Positions 45,716 to 54,019 of a stretch of 64,000 nucleotides of DNA are shown piece after piece. Where the stretch lies: positions 682,001 to 746,000 of the forward strand of contig NZ_CP115757.1 of NCBI RefSeq assembly GCF_027912675.1, written 5' to 3'. The translations under genes were made by a program, and so were the position numbers. Source of the DNA: Paracoccus sp. SCSIO 75233. GTDB lineage: Bacteria; Pseudomonadota; Alphaproteobacteria; Rhodobacterales; Rhodobacteraceae. The notes beneath the pieces were generated by a model. The model was not told where the DNA came from. It was given only the letters and a program-made list of their open reading frames with translations, and made no database searches. How positions within the stretch are numbered: the first letter of the stretch is position 1; each line of letters begins with the position of its first letter.

Positions 45716-46542
45716 GCCGCGCTCTCCTTCTTGCCGTTGGCACCGCTGCCTTCCTGCATGCGCCGCTGTCGTCCGCCATCCACGACCAGATCGGTCCCCG
45801 TCACATAGTCGCCAAGTGCTGAACAAAGATATACTGCAGCAGCGGCGATATCCTCGACCCGGCCCAGCTCGCCCAGCGGGATCTGTGCCAATTGCTGACG
45901 GCGAACTTCATCGCCCTGATCCTCATAGATCTTCTGCACGCCGAGGGTGTTTCCGATAGCACCGGGGGCGATAGTGTTGCACCGAATGCCATCGGCACCC
46001 CATTCCGCTGAAAGTGAACGGATGAGCGATATGATTCCCGCCTTAGCGGCCCCGGCATGCGCGCAGCCCGGCCAGCCTTCCAGCGCCCGCATGGTCGAGA
46101 TGGCCAGCAAACGACCACCGAACTTCGAGGCCTTCAGATGTGGATAGGCGGCCTGAGCGCAATAGAACGTGCCGTTAAGGTCGATATCGATGACCGTCCG
46201 CCAAGCATTCAGTGACATGGTGGCACTGGGGACGACGAAATTCCCGGCGGCATTCGCGATCATGATGTCCAGCCCGCCGAACGTATCGACTGCGGTTTCA
46301 ACCGCTCGCTTCACCTGTTCGGGCTCGCGCACGTCGGTTTGCACCCAGGCGACGTCGCCGCCTATCGCTTTCAGCTTTGATGCTGCTTCCTCGAGTACGT
46401 CTGTCTTGCGGCTGGCAATCACGACTTTCGCGCCCGCATTTACCATTGCAGTCGCAATTCCAAAGCCGATCCCGCTGCCACCACCGGTAATCAGTGCCAC
46501 GCGTCCTTTAAGCGTGTCCGAATTGAAAGCCTCCTGGATCAT
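45712..46542 (-). CDS. SDR-family 2,4-dienoyl-CoA reductase-like oxidoreductase
   Basis: A 276-residue Rossmann protein: TGGGSGIGFGIA cofactor motif, NAAGNFVVPSATMSLNAW, and EGWPGCAHAGAAKAGI. The classic SDR Tyr of YxxxK is absent (Ala four residues before Lys). Peroxisomal-type 2,4-dienoyl-CoA reductases share this HAGxAK segment and the NxAAGNF block, so a reductase of dienoyl-CoA using NADPH is the best call. Start at 46542, with GAGAGG upstream; an ATG at 46560 is possible. First gene of the operon. Confidence 0.75.
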   Translation of the reverse strand: MIQEAFNSDTLKGRVALITGGGSGIGFGIATAMVNAGAKVVIASRKTDVLEEAASKLKAIGGDVAWVQTDVREPEQVKRAVETAVDTFGGLDIMIANAAGNFVVPSATMSLNAWRTVIDIDLNGTFYCAQAAYPHLKASKFGGRLLAISTMRALEGWPGCAHAGAAKAGIISLIRSLSAEWGADGIRCNTIAPGAIGNTLGVQKIYEDQGDEVRRQQLAQIPLGELGRVEDIAAAAVYLCSALGDYVTGTDLVVDGGRQRRMQEGSGANGKKESAA

Positions 46543-46619
46543 GATATTCCATCCTCTCATTGGTTCGACGAAGCCCGAGGGCGCCGATGGCAGTTTTGTG
46601 AACTCTCGTCACTGTGCTG

Positions 46620-46635
46620 CGCAAGTGCTGTGCCA
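46620..46635 (-). promoter_or_regulatory. Sigma-54 promoter of the SDR-ECH-CaiB-MaoC operon
   Basis: On the minus strand TGGCACAGCACTTGCG, GG-N10-GC. It ends 78 nt from the ATG at 46542. Confidence 0.75.
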
Positions 46636-46671
46636 ATTCAGCCGGCAACTCGTTTGCGCAGCCATATGCTC

Positions 46672-46687
46672 TGGCATGAGCCTTGCG
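46672..46687 (+). promoter_or_regulatory. Sigma-54 promoter of the thiolase gene
   Basis: TGGCATGAGCCTTGCG, GG-N10-GC, ending 78 nt before the ATG at 46765. It is back to back with the minus-strand site, 36 bp apart. Confidence 0.72.
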
Positions 46688-46764
46688 TGGGTGCGGTATC
46701 TCCGCGGTTGCCGGTACTCTGCGGAACCGCCCTTAGTGACCGACTCTCTCGGAAAGGCTTCATC

Positions 46765-47964
46765 ATGACCGACGCATTTATCTGTGATTATATCCGTACA
46801 CCGATTGGCCGCTATGGCGGCGCGCTATCGGCGGTTCGACCGGACGATCTGGGTGCTGTCCCGTTGAGGGCACTGATGTCACGCAATAAAAATGCAGACT
46901 GGGAGGCGGTCGATGACGTGATATTCGGTTGCGCCAATCAGGCCGGTGAAGACAACAGGAATGTAGCGCGCATGTCGCTGCTGCTGGCTGGCATGCCACT
47001 GAGCATCGGCGGTACGACCATCAACCGGCTTTGTGGGTCCGGCATGGATGCGGTAATTGCGGCGGCGCGCGCGATCCGGGCTGGTGAGGCGGAACTCATC
47101 GTTGCCGGAGGTGTCGAGTCCATGTCGCGGGCACCCTTCGTACAGCCTAAATCCACAATGGCCTTCGGACGGCAGATGGAAATCCATGACACCACGATCG
47201 GCTGGCGGTTCGTTAATCCGGCGATGAAAGCCGCTTACGGCGTCGATTCCATGCCGCAGACCGGCCAGAACGTGGCGGATGATTTCGGGATTTCGCGTGA
47301 GGCACAGGATGCAATGGCGCTGGCATCGCAGACCAAAGCGGCGACAGCTCAGCAAAATGGACGGTTGGCGCAGGAGATAACCGAGGTGGTTGTTCCGCAG
47401 CGCAAGGGCGATCCAGTCCGCGTCGATCGTGATGAACATCCCCGCGAAACCAACGCGGAATCTCTGGCGAAGCTCAGGCCGCTATTCCCGAATGGCTCCG
47501 TCACCGCCGGCAATGCATCTGGTGTGAATGATGGTGCAGCAGCTTTGATCATCGCTTCGGCCGATGCCGCTGCAAAACATGGGTTGACGCCGATTGCGCG
47601 CATTCTGGGAGGTGCAGTTGCCGGGGTCGAGCCGCGGATTATGGGCATCGGCCCGGCACCCGCGTCGCAGAAGCTGCTGGACCGGTTGGGCATGAAGCAT
47701 TCGGATTTCGATGTGATCGAGCTAAATGAGGCTTTTGCGGCCCAGGGTCTGGCAACTTTGCGGCAGCTTGGAATCGCAGATGATGATCCTCGGGTTAACC
47801 CCAATGGTGGGGCTATTGCGCTTGGGCATCCTCTGGGAATGTCGGGTGCGCGGATTACAGGGACGGCGGCGCTGGAACTTCAGAATACCGGTTCGAAACG
47901 CGCGCTGGCAACCATGTGCATCGGTGTAGGGCAGGGGATTGCCATCGCGCTTGAAAAGGCATGA
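46765..47964 (+). CDS. pcaF: Acetyl-CoA acyltransferase, 3-oxoadipyl-CoA thiolase-like
   Basis: A 399-residue thiolase with all catalytic residues: Cys90 in NRLCGSGMDA, His355 in GHPLGMSGAR, Cys385 in CIGVGQG. The N-terminus FICDYIRTPIGRYGGALS is typical of PcaF/PaaJ-type enzymes that split 3-oxoadipyl-CoA into succinyl-CoA and acetyl-CoA. Other beta-ketoacyl-CoA substrates are possible. ATG at 46765 is chosen because it gives the family N-terminus and follows GGAAAGG; it is the only plus-strand catabolic gene here apart from PaaI. Confidence 0.82.
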   Translation: MTDAFICDYIRTPIGRYGGALSAVRPDDLGAVPLRALMSRNKNADWEAVDDVIFGCANQAGEDNRNVARMSLLLAGMPLSIGGTTINRLCGSGMDAVIAAARAIRAGEAELIVAGGVESMSRAPFVQPKSTMAFGRQMEIHDTTIGWRFVNPAMKAAYGVDSMPQTGQNVADDFGISREAQDAMALASQTKAATAQQNGRLAQEITEVVVPQRKGDPVRVDRDEHPRETNAESLAKLRPLFPNGSVTAGNASGVNDGAAALIIASADAAAKHGLTPIARILGGAVAGVEPRIMGIGPAPASQKLLDRLGMKHSDFDVIELNEAFAAQGLATLRQLGIADDDPRVNPNGGAIALGHPLGMSGARITGTAALELQNTGSKRALATMCIGVGQGIAIALEKA

Positions 47965-47971
47965 CACATGC

Positions 47972-48005
47972 GGGCCACCACGCGTGTCGCGGTGGCCCCT
48001 CTTTT
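47972..48005 (+). terminator. Terminator after the thiolase gene
   Basis: An 8-bp stem GGGCCACC/GGTGGCCC (47972-47979, 47991-47998) followed by CTCTTTT. It separates two converging thiolase-family genes. Confidence 0.65.
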
Positions 48006-48009
48006 CTGA

Positions 48010-49191
48010 TCAGCTCAACCGTTCGTTTGAAAACAGCATCGTACCGTGTGACGACAGGATGCCGCCCTCGTTATGGACAAGGGCGATCTTCGCATCTGCA
48101 ACCTGCCGGTCGCCAAGTCCGCCGCGAAGCTGGCGCACGGCCTCGACAATGCCAAGCAGCCCCCCGGCGGCACCGGCATGTGCATGGGACATCATGCCGC
48201 CATGCGTGTTGATCGGCAGTTTGCCCCCGATCTCGGCATGACCGTCGAGATAGAATTTCCCGCCTTCTCCACGCGGCATCAGGCCTAGTTCTTCCGCTTC
48301 CAGGATGGGCACGATGGAAAAGCAATCATAGAGTTCGGCCACGTCCACATCCTTCGCGGTCAGCCCCGCCATATCATAGGCGATCTGACCTGATTTCTCT
48401 GCGCCGAATTCGGTTAGTGACGGGGCACACATGATGTGTTCATGCGTGTGATACTCCCCGATGCCCTGAAGAAAGACCGGTTTGTCCACCATATCGGCGG
48501 CCCGTTCGGCCGAGGTGACGATAATCGCACCGCCCGCATCCGAGATCAGACAGCAATCCAGCATGGTCAGCGGATCGGCGATAGGTTTCGAGTTCAGCAC
48601 ATCTTCTGCCGTGATCGGCTTTTTCATATGCGCATTGGGATGAAGCAACGCGTGGTTGCGGCTGTTCACACAAACCGCGGCCATTTCTTCGCGCGTTGTT
48701 CCATAGACCTCCATGTAGCGCCGCGCGATCATCGCATAGTAGCCCGGTATCGTACCACCATAGGGTTGTTCGAAATAGGGATGCCCGACTGCCAGCAGAG
48801 AGGCCAGTGTGCTGTCGCGGCTCGCGCCCGTTGCGCGGTTTTCCCCGGCGCAGACCAGAATAATCTCGGCCTGACCGGCCACGATCGCCTCCACCGCATG
48901 TTTGAGCATGATCGCGGGTGACGCGCCGCCGACCACCATTGAAGCGTTGAAAGTCGGCTTCAGCCCCAGATATTCGCACAGCACCGATCCCAGCATGAAA
49001 TAGGGTTCGGTGAAAGAATAGGCGGTCAGCAAGCCGTCAATCTGGTCCGGCTTCAAGCCAGCTTCATCCAAGGCACGCTTTGCCGCCTGTGCGTTCAGAC
49101 CCAGCCCGGTCATATGCGGCACGCGCCCGATATCGGATTCCCCGACGCCGACAATGGCTGCCTTGTTCTTGAGAGATGCAGGTTTGATCAT
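48010..49191 (-). CDS. Thiolase-like protein of the SCP2/Ltp2 group (candidate acyl-CoA retro-aldolase)
   Basis: A 393-residue thiolase-fold protein. Where true thiolases have the nucleophilic Cys it reads NASMVVGGASPAIM, so condensation or thiolysis through that Cys is not possible. The C-terminus holds NTHGGMMSHAHAGAAGG. Members without this Cys pair with DUF35 proteins; Ltp2-DUF35 complexes in steroid side-chain breakdown act as retro-aldolases on beta-hydroxyacyl-CoA. The DUF35 gene overlaps it by 4 bp here, supporting a complex. Substrate unknown. Confidence 0.72.
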   Translation of the reverse strand: MIKPASLKNKAAIVGVGESDIGRVPHMTGLGLNAQAAKRALDEAGLKPDQIDGLLTAYSFTEPYFMLGSVLCEYLGLKPTFNASMVVGGASPAIMLKHAVEAIVAGQAEIILVCAGENRATGASRDSTLASLLAVGHPYFEQPYGGTIPGYYAMIARRYMEVYGTTREEMAAVCVNSRNHALLHPNAHMKKPITAEDVLNSKPIADPLTMLDCCLISDAGGAIIVTSAERAADMVDKPVFLQGIGEYHTHEHIMCAPSLTEFGAEKSGQIAYDMAGLTAKDVDVAELYDCFSIVPILEAEELGLMPRGEGGKFYLDGHAEIGGKLPINTHGGMMSHAHAGAAGGLLGIVEAVRQLRGGLGDRQVADAKIALVHNEGGILSSHGTMLFSNERLS

Positions 49192-49610
49192 GCTGCGACC
49201 CCAGCTTCCGCAAGTTGAAACTGAGGGACAACGGCACCGTCGCCGCGATCCTCAAACATCACCTCAACATCAGTGCCGATAGCCGCATCCAGCGCATTTT
49301 CCCCTAAGATATTCGCCATCATACGGGGACCTTCCTCGAGATCGATCAGCGCAACGACATACGGGCAAAGCGACACGAAGGCCGGATCTGAGGCACGCCG
49401 GATAACGGTAAAGCTGTGGATCTTTCCGCGACCTGATGCGGGGATCCACTCAAGATCTTCGCTCCAGCAATTCGGACAAATATGGCGCGGCATAAAATGA
49501 AGCTTGCCGCAATCCTTGCATTGCCGCAGCAGCAATTTTCCTTCTACCGCGCCTGTCCAGTAGATTTCGGAATCCCCGTTCAAAACGGGTTTCGGAAGCT
49601 GATCTGTCAC
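49188..49610 (-). CDS. DUF35 zinc-ribbon/OB-fold partner protein
   Basis: A 140-residue protein. A zinc ribbon is formed by Cys31, Cys34, Cys45 and Cys48 (CKDCG and CPNC), then an OB-fold with GRGKIHSFTVIRRASDP. Such proteins bind acyl-CoA and partner with SCP2-type thiolases or aldolases. It starts with GTG at 49610 behind AGGACAGGG and overlaps the thiolase-like gene by 4 bp. A consensus sigma-54 promoter is 78 nt upstream. Confidence 0.82.
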   Translation of the reverse strand: MTDQLPKPVLNGDSEIYWTGAVEGKLLLRQCKDCGKLHFMPRHICPNCWSEDLEWIPASGRGKIHSFTVIRRASDPAFVSLCPYVVALIDLEEGPRMMANILGENALDAAIGTDVEVMFEDRGDGAVVPQFQLAEAGVAA

Positions 49611-49687
49611 GCCCTGTCCTTTCGAATGGTGCCGAACGAAGCGTGCGATTTTGCTGCAACTTCGTTTACTTACCTGGGTCAGTACAG

Positions 49688-49703
49688 GGCAAGAAACGTG
49701 CCA
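49688..49703 (-). promoter_or_regulatory. Sigma-54 promoter of the DUF35-thiolase pair
   Basis: On the minus strand TGGCACGTTTCTTGCC, an exact match to TGGCACG-N4-TTGC. It ends 78 nt from the GTG at 49610. Confidence 0.8.
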
Positions 49704-49757
49704 TTCGGAATGGTAGACAGGTTGAACAAGAGCCAGCATCAAGCAGGTGGAGACCGG

Positions 49758-51122
49758 TCAGGCAAACAGCCGGGTGATCTCGCTCAGATCCGTCACATCT
49801 TCCAGCCTGAGGATCATCTCCATCGAGCGCCGCGCCAGATCATCGCCACATTCGCGCGAGACAAGCTGAAGATATTTTTCTTGAATATCCGCCGCACCCA
49901 AGGGATTTTCTGGCGATCCCAGTGCATAGCCCACGGCCTCGAAACTGCGACCGTCGGTCAGCGTGACGCTGACGCTTCCGCGTGGCGGGAACTCGCCGAA
50001 TTCCTTGACCTCTTTGGTTGAGATGCGCCTTGCCAACGCAAGAATTTCAGGGTTCGAGAATTTCTGATCCTGCATGTCCAGATACGCACCGACATCGTTC
50101 TGTCCCAGCACCATACGCATTGCCATGCTGTATTTGCTGCTGAACTGTGCGCCCACGATATCTTTTGGCTCGGGACCATGTGCGCCGTTATGGACGATCA
50201 TCAGCGGCTCACATCCCAGTTCGACTTGCTCGATGTCCTCGGGGGCGAAACCATGCGTTTTCAGCAGATCGTCATAGGCGGCGAAATGGTGGTGGAAAAG
50301 CCCGCAAGCGGCATAGGGCTTGATCGCACCATGTTCGAGGAAGAACCAACGCTGTCCCAGTTCGTCCAATAATTTGGTTTCGTCATAGTCGTCGCAATAG
50401 GCTTGTAGGAAGCCGCGTTTACCCTCCAGAATGGTCGGCGGCGCGGTTAGTCCGGCTTCGGCCAGACGAAGTGCGCGGATGCCGCCCGCAACGGCCATGC
50501 CCGCATGGCACCGTTTCACCTCGCCCCCGCTTTGCGAGTACTCGGTTGTTCCCGCTGCCTGACTGGCGGCGAGTGAGATGGCATTGCTTACTACTTCGCC
50601 TGTGTAGCGTCCCATAGCGCCGCCGGTTACAGCCACTCCGATCACGCCCAGCACACTGGTATGATGAAAACCGCGACCAAGAAACATCGAAGGCATTGAG
50701 GCCCGGGACAGGCGGATCACGGTTTCAAACCCCAAGGCCGCGCCGCGCAGGACGTCCGCGCCGGTATATCCGCGTTCCTCGGCAAGCGCGATCGCAGCAG
50801 GCACGACCGTGCAGCCCGGATGTGAGTAGGCACCGTTGCCGCCGTAGTCGTCAATTTCAAAGGCGCTGCCCGCCGTGCCATTGGCAAAGCCCGCAAACTC
50901 GGCGTCGTATCGGTCGGCGGTCCCAACCAGATGCGCCTTACCTTCGCGGGCATATTTTCTGGCATAGTCATAGGCGAGCTTGACCGTTGGCATGTTCCGG
51001 CAACTGACCTGAGCACCAATCTGATCGAGAATGTGCAGCTTGGTGCGTTCCAGCATGTCCTGCGAAATGTCGGAAATACCGGTGCCATTGCTCCATTCCC
51101 CGTAACGCTCTGCGATGGTCAT
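49758..51122 (-). CDS. MmgE/PrpD family protein
   Basis: A 454-residue protein of the MmgE/PrpD fold, which includes 2-methylcitrate dehydratase and cis-aconitate decarboxylase. Typical parts are LHILDQIGAQVSCRNMP, SAFEIDDYGGNGAYSHPGCT (active-site region with Asp-Asp and His) and ILEGKRGFLQAYCDD. The reaction is probably a dehydration or decarboxylation of a hydroxy- or tricarboxylic acid; the substrate is not determinable. It lies upstream of the DUF35-thiolase pair on the same strand. Confidence 0.8.
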   Translation of the reverse strand: MTIAERYGEWSNGTGISDISQDMLERTKLHILDQIGAQVSCRNMPTVKLAYDYARKYAREGKAHLVGTADRYDAEFAGFANGTAGSAFEIDDYGGNGAYSHPGCTVVPAAIALAEERGYTGADVLRGAALGFETVIRLSRASMPSMFLGRGFHHTSVLGVIGVAVTGGAMGRYTGEVVSNAISLAASQAAGTTEYSQSGGEVKRCHAGMAVAGGIRALRLAEAGLTAPPTILEGKRGFLQAYCDDYDETKLLDELGQRWFFLEHGAIKPYAACGLFHHHFAAYDDLLKTHGFAPEDIEQVELGCEPLMIVHNGAHGPEPKDIVGAQFSSKYSMAMRMVLGQNDVGAYLDMQDQKFSNPEILALARRISTKEVKEFGEFPPRGSVSVTLTDGRSFEAVGYALGSPENPLGAADIQEKYLQLVSRECGDDLARRSMEMILRLEDVTDLSEITRLFA

Positions 51123-51428
51123 TTTGCTCTCCTACGGTTTTGTCGACGGCGGCGGTTCCAATTGGAAGGCACGTCGCTGCTCATTTGGTTTACGAATTTC
51201 GATTTGCCTGCTTCCTTGAAGCAAGGGCAAATATCGTGCTGTTTGTGCACACGGCGCAATTATCATGCCGACCGGACCGAGGCCGAGCCGGTCCGGATGA
51301 CGATTTCGCACCTGACAATTTCATTCGCGATATATTCGACGTTTGACGACCGCGTCCGGTTTGATCAACTACCCGGGTAAAAGCTCCCGGACAGTGATGT
51401 CGCATTGCACGATAGACCTCCAGTCGGA
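51123..51428. promoter_or_regulatory. Region between MmgE/PrpD and the TRAP fragment
   Basis: 306 bp without a gene. A hyphenated inverted repeat around TTTGCC...GGCAAA (about 51204-51230) and a stem CCGGACC/GGTCCGG near 51272-51296 are visible. A degenerate sigma-54-like site (51226-51241, AG in place of GG) was noted but not called. Confidence 0.4.
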
Positions 51429-51898
51429 TCACATCTCCAGCTTGGAATAGATCTCGCGATTGAGCGCCTCTTCGATCAGCGCCTTGTCCATGCCGACCTC
51501 GTTAGAAATCTTTTCCCATTTCGCAAGGTTCTCAAGATATGCCTCTGACAACTGACGAGCCGCGTCCGCGCCCCGTTCCTCGGCCCGCTCGATGGCTCGC
51601 TCGACTTCTCCCTTGCGGTATTCGGCCAGCAAGGCTGTCACCTCAGGGTCTGCGGGATTGATCGTGACGCCGTGATCTCCAGCTTCGCTGATGGCAAGCT
51701 CGTCTTCGGCAACATATCCAGTCGCAAGTTCAGCAAGCGCAGCGGGTATTTCACCGATTATCAGTGCCTTGGCTTCGGTTTCGAGGCTGTTCCAAGTATC
51801 TCTATTGAACGCAATCAACGCTCCCCCGCCATGCGCGCCCATTTCTTGCCGAAGTACATATTTTGAGATATCCCAAAGCGAGAGAGACTTTATGACCT
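51429..51898 (-). pseudogene. TRAP transporter substrate-binding protein (DctP), C-terminal fragment
   Basis: About 156 residues of a DctP-type periplasmic protein. Coding text continues upstream of the ATG at 51842 as VIKSLSLWDISKYVLRQEMG up to the IS boundary at 51899, showing that the front half was removed. The visible part has GGGALIAFNRDTWNSL and a helical C-terminus. No dctQ or dctM gene is present in the window. It suggests that the cluster once had its own acid-uptake system. Confidence 0.8.
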
Positions 51899-51941
51899 TG
51901 CCCCCAACGCTGGACCGCTGCCTTGAGCGTTTTCCCGTCTC

Positions 51942-52803
51942 TCAAGCCACCCGGTGGCAGGTTGCTCGGATGGATTTCATGAACTCGATCGGGGTCTTGT
52001 TAGCGATCAAGCTATGTGGTCGATCGTTGTTATGCTCTTGGCGGTACGCCTCGCATTTTAGCCCGTCATCGTCGATCGACAAGAACCAATTCTGATCGAT
52101 GCATTCGGCGCGGACCTTGCCGTTGAATGCCTCGGCGAAGGCGTTATCGGTGGGTTTCTCCGACCGGCTGAAGTCCAGGATGACTCCGTTCATGTAGGCC
52201 CGGAGATCGAGATCCTTCGAGATGAATTCCGGCCCCTGATCGACGCTGATGGATCGGGGGCAGCCGTAGTCCTGCGTCACATCCTCCAGCGTCCGGATAA
52301 CATCCGTACCCGTGTGGCGTGGCCGGACATCAATGGCTGGCGAGACCTTCGAGAAGGTATCCACGATGGTCAGAACCCGCATCTTCGTGCCGGCGAAGAG
52401 CTGGTCGGACAGGACATCCATCGCCCAGATAGCGTTCGGTGCCGCGGCCGGTTTCCGATCCTCACGGAGCTTCGCCGCCACCTTGCGCTTCGGGCGTTTA
52501 TGCCTGATTTGCGGCCTTCCTCGACATTAAGCCCGGTAGACGTGCTTGGCATTCACTTCCCAGCCCTCCCGCCTCAACAAGATGTGGATCCGCCGATAGC
52601 CATAGTGCACCCCAATCGCCGTCGGGCTCGAACCGGTGGCGTCTTCGACGGCTCATATCTCGGCAATCTCCCGGATCCGCTTTCTCAATGCAGCCTGCGA
52701 TGGCCAGCGCGCCAGGTAGAAACAGGTCGTTGTCTCGCAGGCCGAGCACCGCACAGCCCCGCCGGATCGAGACCTGGAACACGCCCTGCACATAATCCGC
52801 CAA
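51942..52803 (-). pseudogene. IS407-type transposase orfB, broken by frameshifts
   Basis: The C-terminal 179 residues (51942-52481) keep the catalytic core in one frame: AIWAMDVLSDQL, ISVDQGPEFIS and NAFAEAFNGKVRAEC. The N-terminal half is spread over other frames, with recognisable pieces such as ALRKRIREIAEI followed by a stop, and HYGYRRIHILLRREGW. At least two frame breaks are needed, so the enzyme is not functional. Confidence 0.8.
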
Positions 52804-52823
52804 CTGCCGCGCCTTCGCAGGCG

Positions 52824-53090
52824 CTACAGCTTTTTTGCCAGAACATCCTGAAGCATGGTCTTATCCAATGACAAATCGGCAACCATCCGCTTCAGGCGGC
52901 TGTTCTCGTCTTCCAGCATCTTCAGCCGCTTGACCTCCGAGTGCATCAGGCCACCGTATTTCTTGCGCCACCTATAATAGGTCTGCTGCGAAATACCGGC
53001 CTTCCGGCAAACCTCCGCAACGCCCAGCCCGTCGTCGGCCTGCTTCAGAATGAACGCGATCTGCTGCTCGCTGAACCTGGATGTCTTCAT
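52824..53090 (-). CDS. IS407-type transposase OrfA
   Basis: 88 residues: MKTSRFSEQQIAFILKQADDG, HTH at VAEVCRKAGISQQTYYRWRKKYGG, and a C-terminal helical zipper. The ATG at 53090 gives the family N-terminus. Intact, but its OrfB partner is broken. Confidence 0.85.
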   Translation of the reverse strand: MKTSRFSEQQIAFILKQADDGLGVAEVCRKAGISQQTYYRWRKKYGGLMHSEVKRLKMLEDENSRLKRMVADLSLDKTMLQDVLAKKL

Positions 53091-53322
53091 CGATCTTCCT
53101 CGCGTTGCCTGCCGCAAGATTACGAGAATTTTCTCACTTCAAACGGTCCAATTCGTAGGAAGCAGGTCAAGAGAGACGGGAAAACGCTCAAGGCAGCGGT
53201 CCAGCGCTGGGGGCAAGTTCATCGTTACTTTTTTGCCCTGCAAGTTCTGGGCCAGTTACGGCGGTCGCGCGGGAATTTTCTCTTTTTTACCGGGGATAGA
53301 GAGTTTCAATTTTCGTATCAGC

Positions 53323-53338
53323 TGGCATGCAGTTTGCG
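53323..53338 (+). promoter_or_regulatory. Sigma-54 promoter of the PaaI thioesterase gene
   Basis: TGGCATGCAGTTTGCG, GG-N10-GC, ending 79 nt before the ATG at 53417. Confidence 0.7.
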
Positions 53339-53416
53339 TGCCGGCTCAATTGAACTTGCAACCGCGGCTTGATTTCTCGTTGCCCGCAAGTGAACCGTCG
53401 TGAGAAGGGCAAGGCG

Positions 53417-53836
53417 ATGCGTGAACAGTCCATTGGAAGTGCATTTCCGGAATCGGCTGATCCGTCCGGCGCAGGAAGGCTGGTCGGTTATTTCTCTCGA
53501 CTTCCCGAGGACATGACCGGGGTCTGTGAGTTGGAGATCGGACCGCAACATTTAAACCGCCTTGGCCTGCTTCATGGTGGGTTTATATCTATGTTACTTG
53601 ATAATGGTTGCGGGCTGGCTGTGCTCAATTGTGTCAGAAGCCGCGGTGAGACAGCGGTAACGATGACGCTGTCGGTTAGTTTTATCGCAGGGGTTGCTGT
53701 GGGGCGAGTCAAGGCAACGGGTCGCGTTACCGGCGGTGGCCAAAATGTTCAGTTCGCTGCGGCAGAACTGCACGATGATAACGGACGTCTTCTCGCGACA
53801 GCTACCGGTTCCTTCCGGATCATAAAGGGTTCATAG
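53417..53836 (+). CDS. PaaI-family acyl-CoA thioesterase
   Basis: A 139-residue hot-dog thioesterase with LGLLHGGFISMLLDNGCGLAV; the HGG motif and the following acidic residue place it in the PaaI/YdiI group. It hydrolyses acyl-CoA, probably relieving CoA trapped in dead-end thioesters of the neighbouring pathway. ATG at 53417 has AAGGGCAAGG upstream and gives the family length; an in-frame start at 53369 is less likely. The sigma-54-type promoter links it to the cluster across the IS remnant. Confidence 0.8.
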   Translation: MREQSIGSAFPESADPSGAGRLVGYFSRLPEDMTGVCELEIGPQHLNRLGLLHGGFISMLLDNGCGLAVLNCVRSRGETAVTMTLSVSFIAGVAVGRVKATGRVTGGGQNVQFAAAELHDDNGRLLATATGSFRIIKGS

Positions 53837-54019
53837 CTCGCGCCTGACGGATGTTGAGTGTTTCCCGCTGGCCTGCGAAACCGCCCAAGAAGCCGGATCA
53901 GCTGCATGACCCGCTCTACGCAGATTCCGGAATCCTTCACCGCCCACCTCCCGTTCAAAATTGTAAGGCGCGGCGGATGGAGGGAGATACAGCTGCCCTA
54001 GAACGCAGCACAGGAGCGC

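Larger units (their letters stand above)
51899..53215 (-). mobile_element. Decayed IS3-family element (IS407-type) with 45-bp inverted repeats
   Basis: The ends TGCCCCCAACGCTGGACCGC... (51899 onward) and ...GCGGTCCAGCGCTGGGGGCA (to 53215) are inverted repeats of about 45 bp with one mismatch. Inside are an intact orfA and a frameshifted orfB on the minus strand. No target duplication is seen, and the left end abuts a truncated DctP gene. Confidence 0.82.

Noticed and set aside
51226..51241. Sixth sigma-54 promoter in front of MmgE/PrpD
   Set aside because: The minus-strand text CAGCACGATATTTGCC has AG in place of the essential GG, and the distance to the start (104 nt) differs from the other units.
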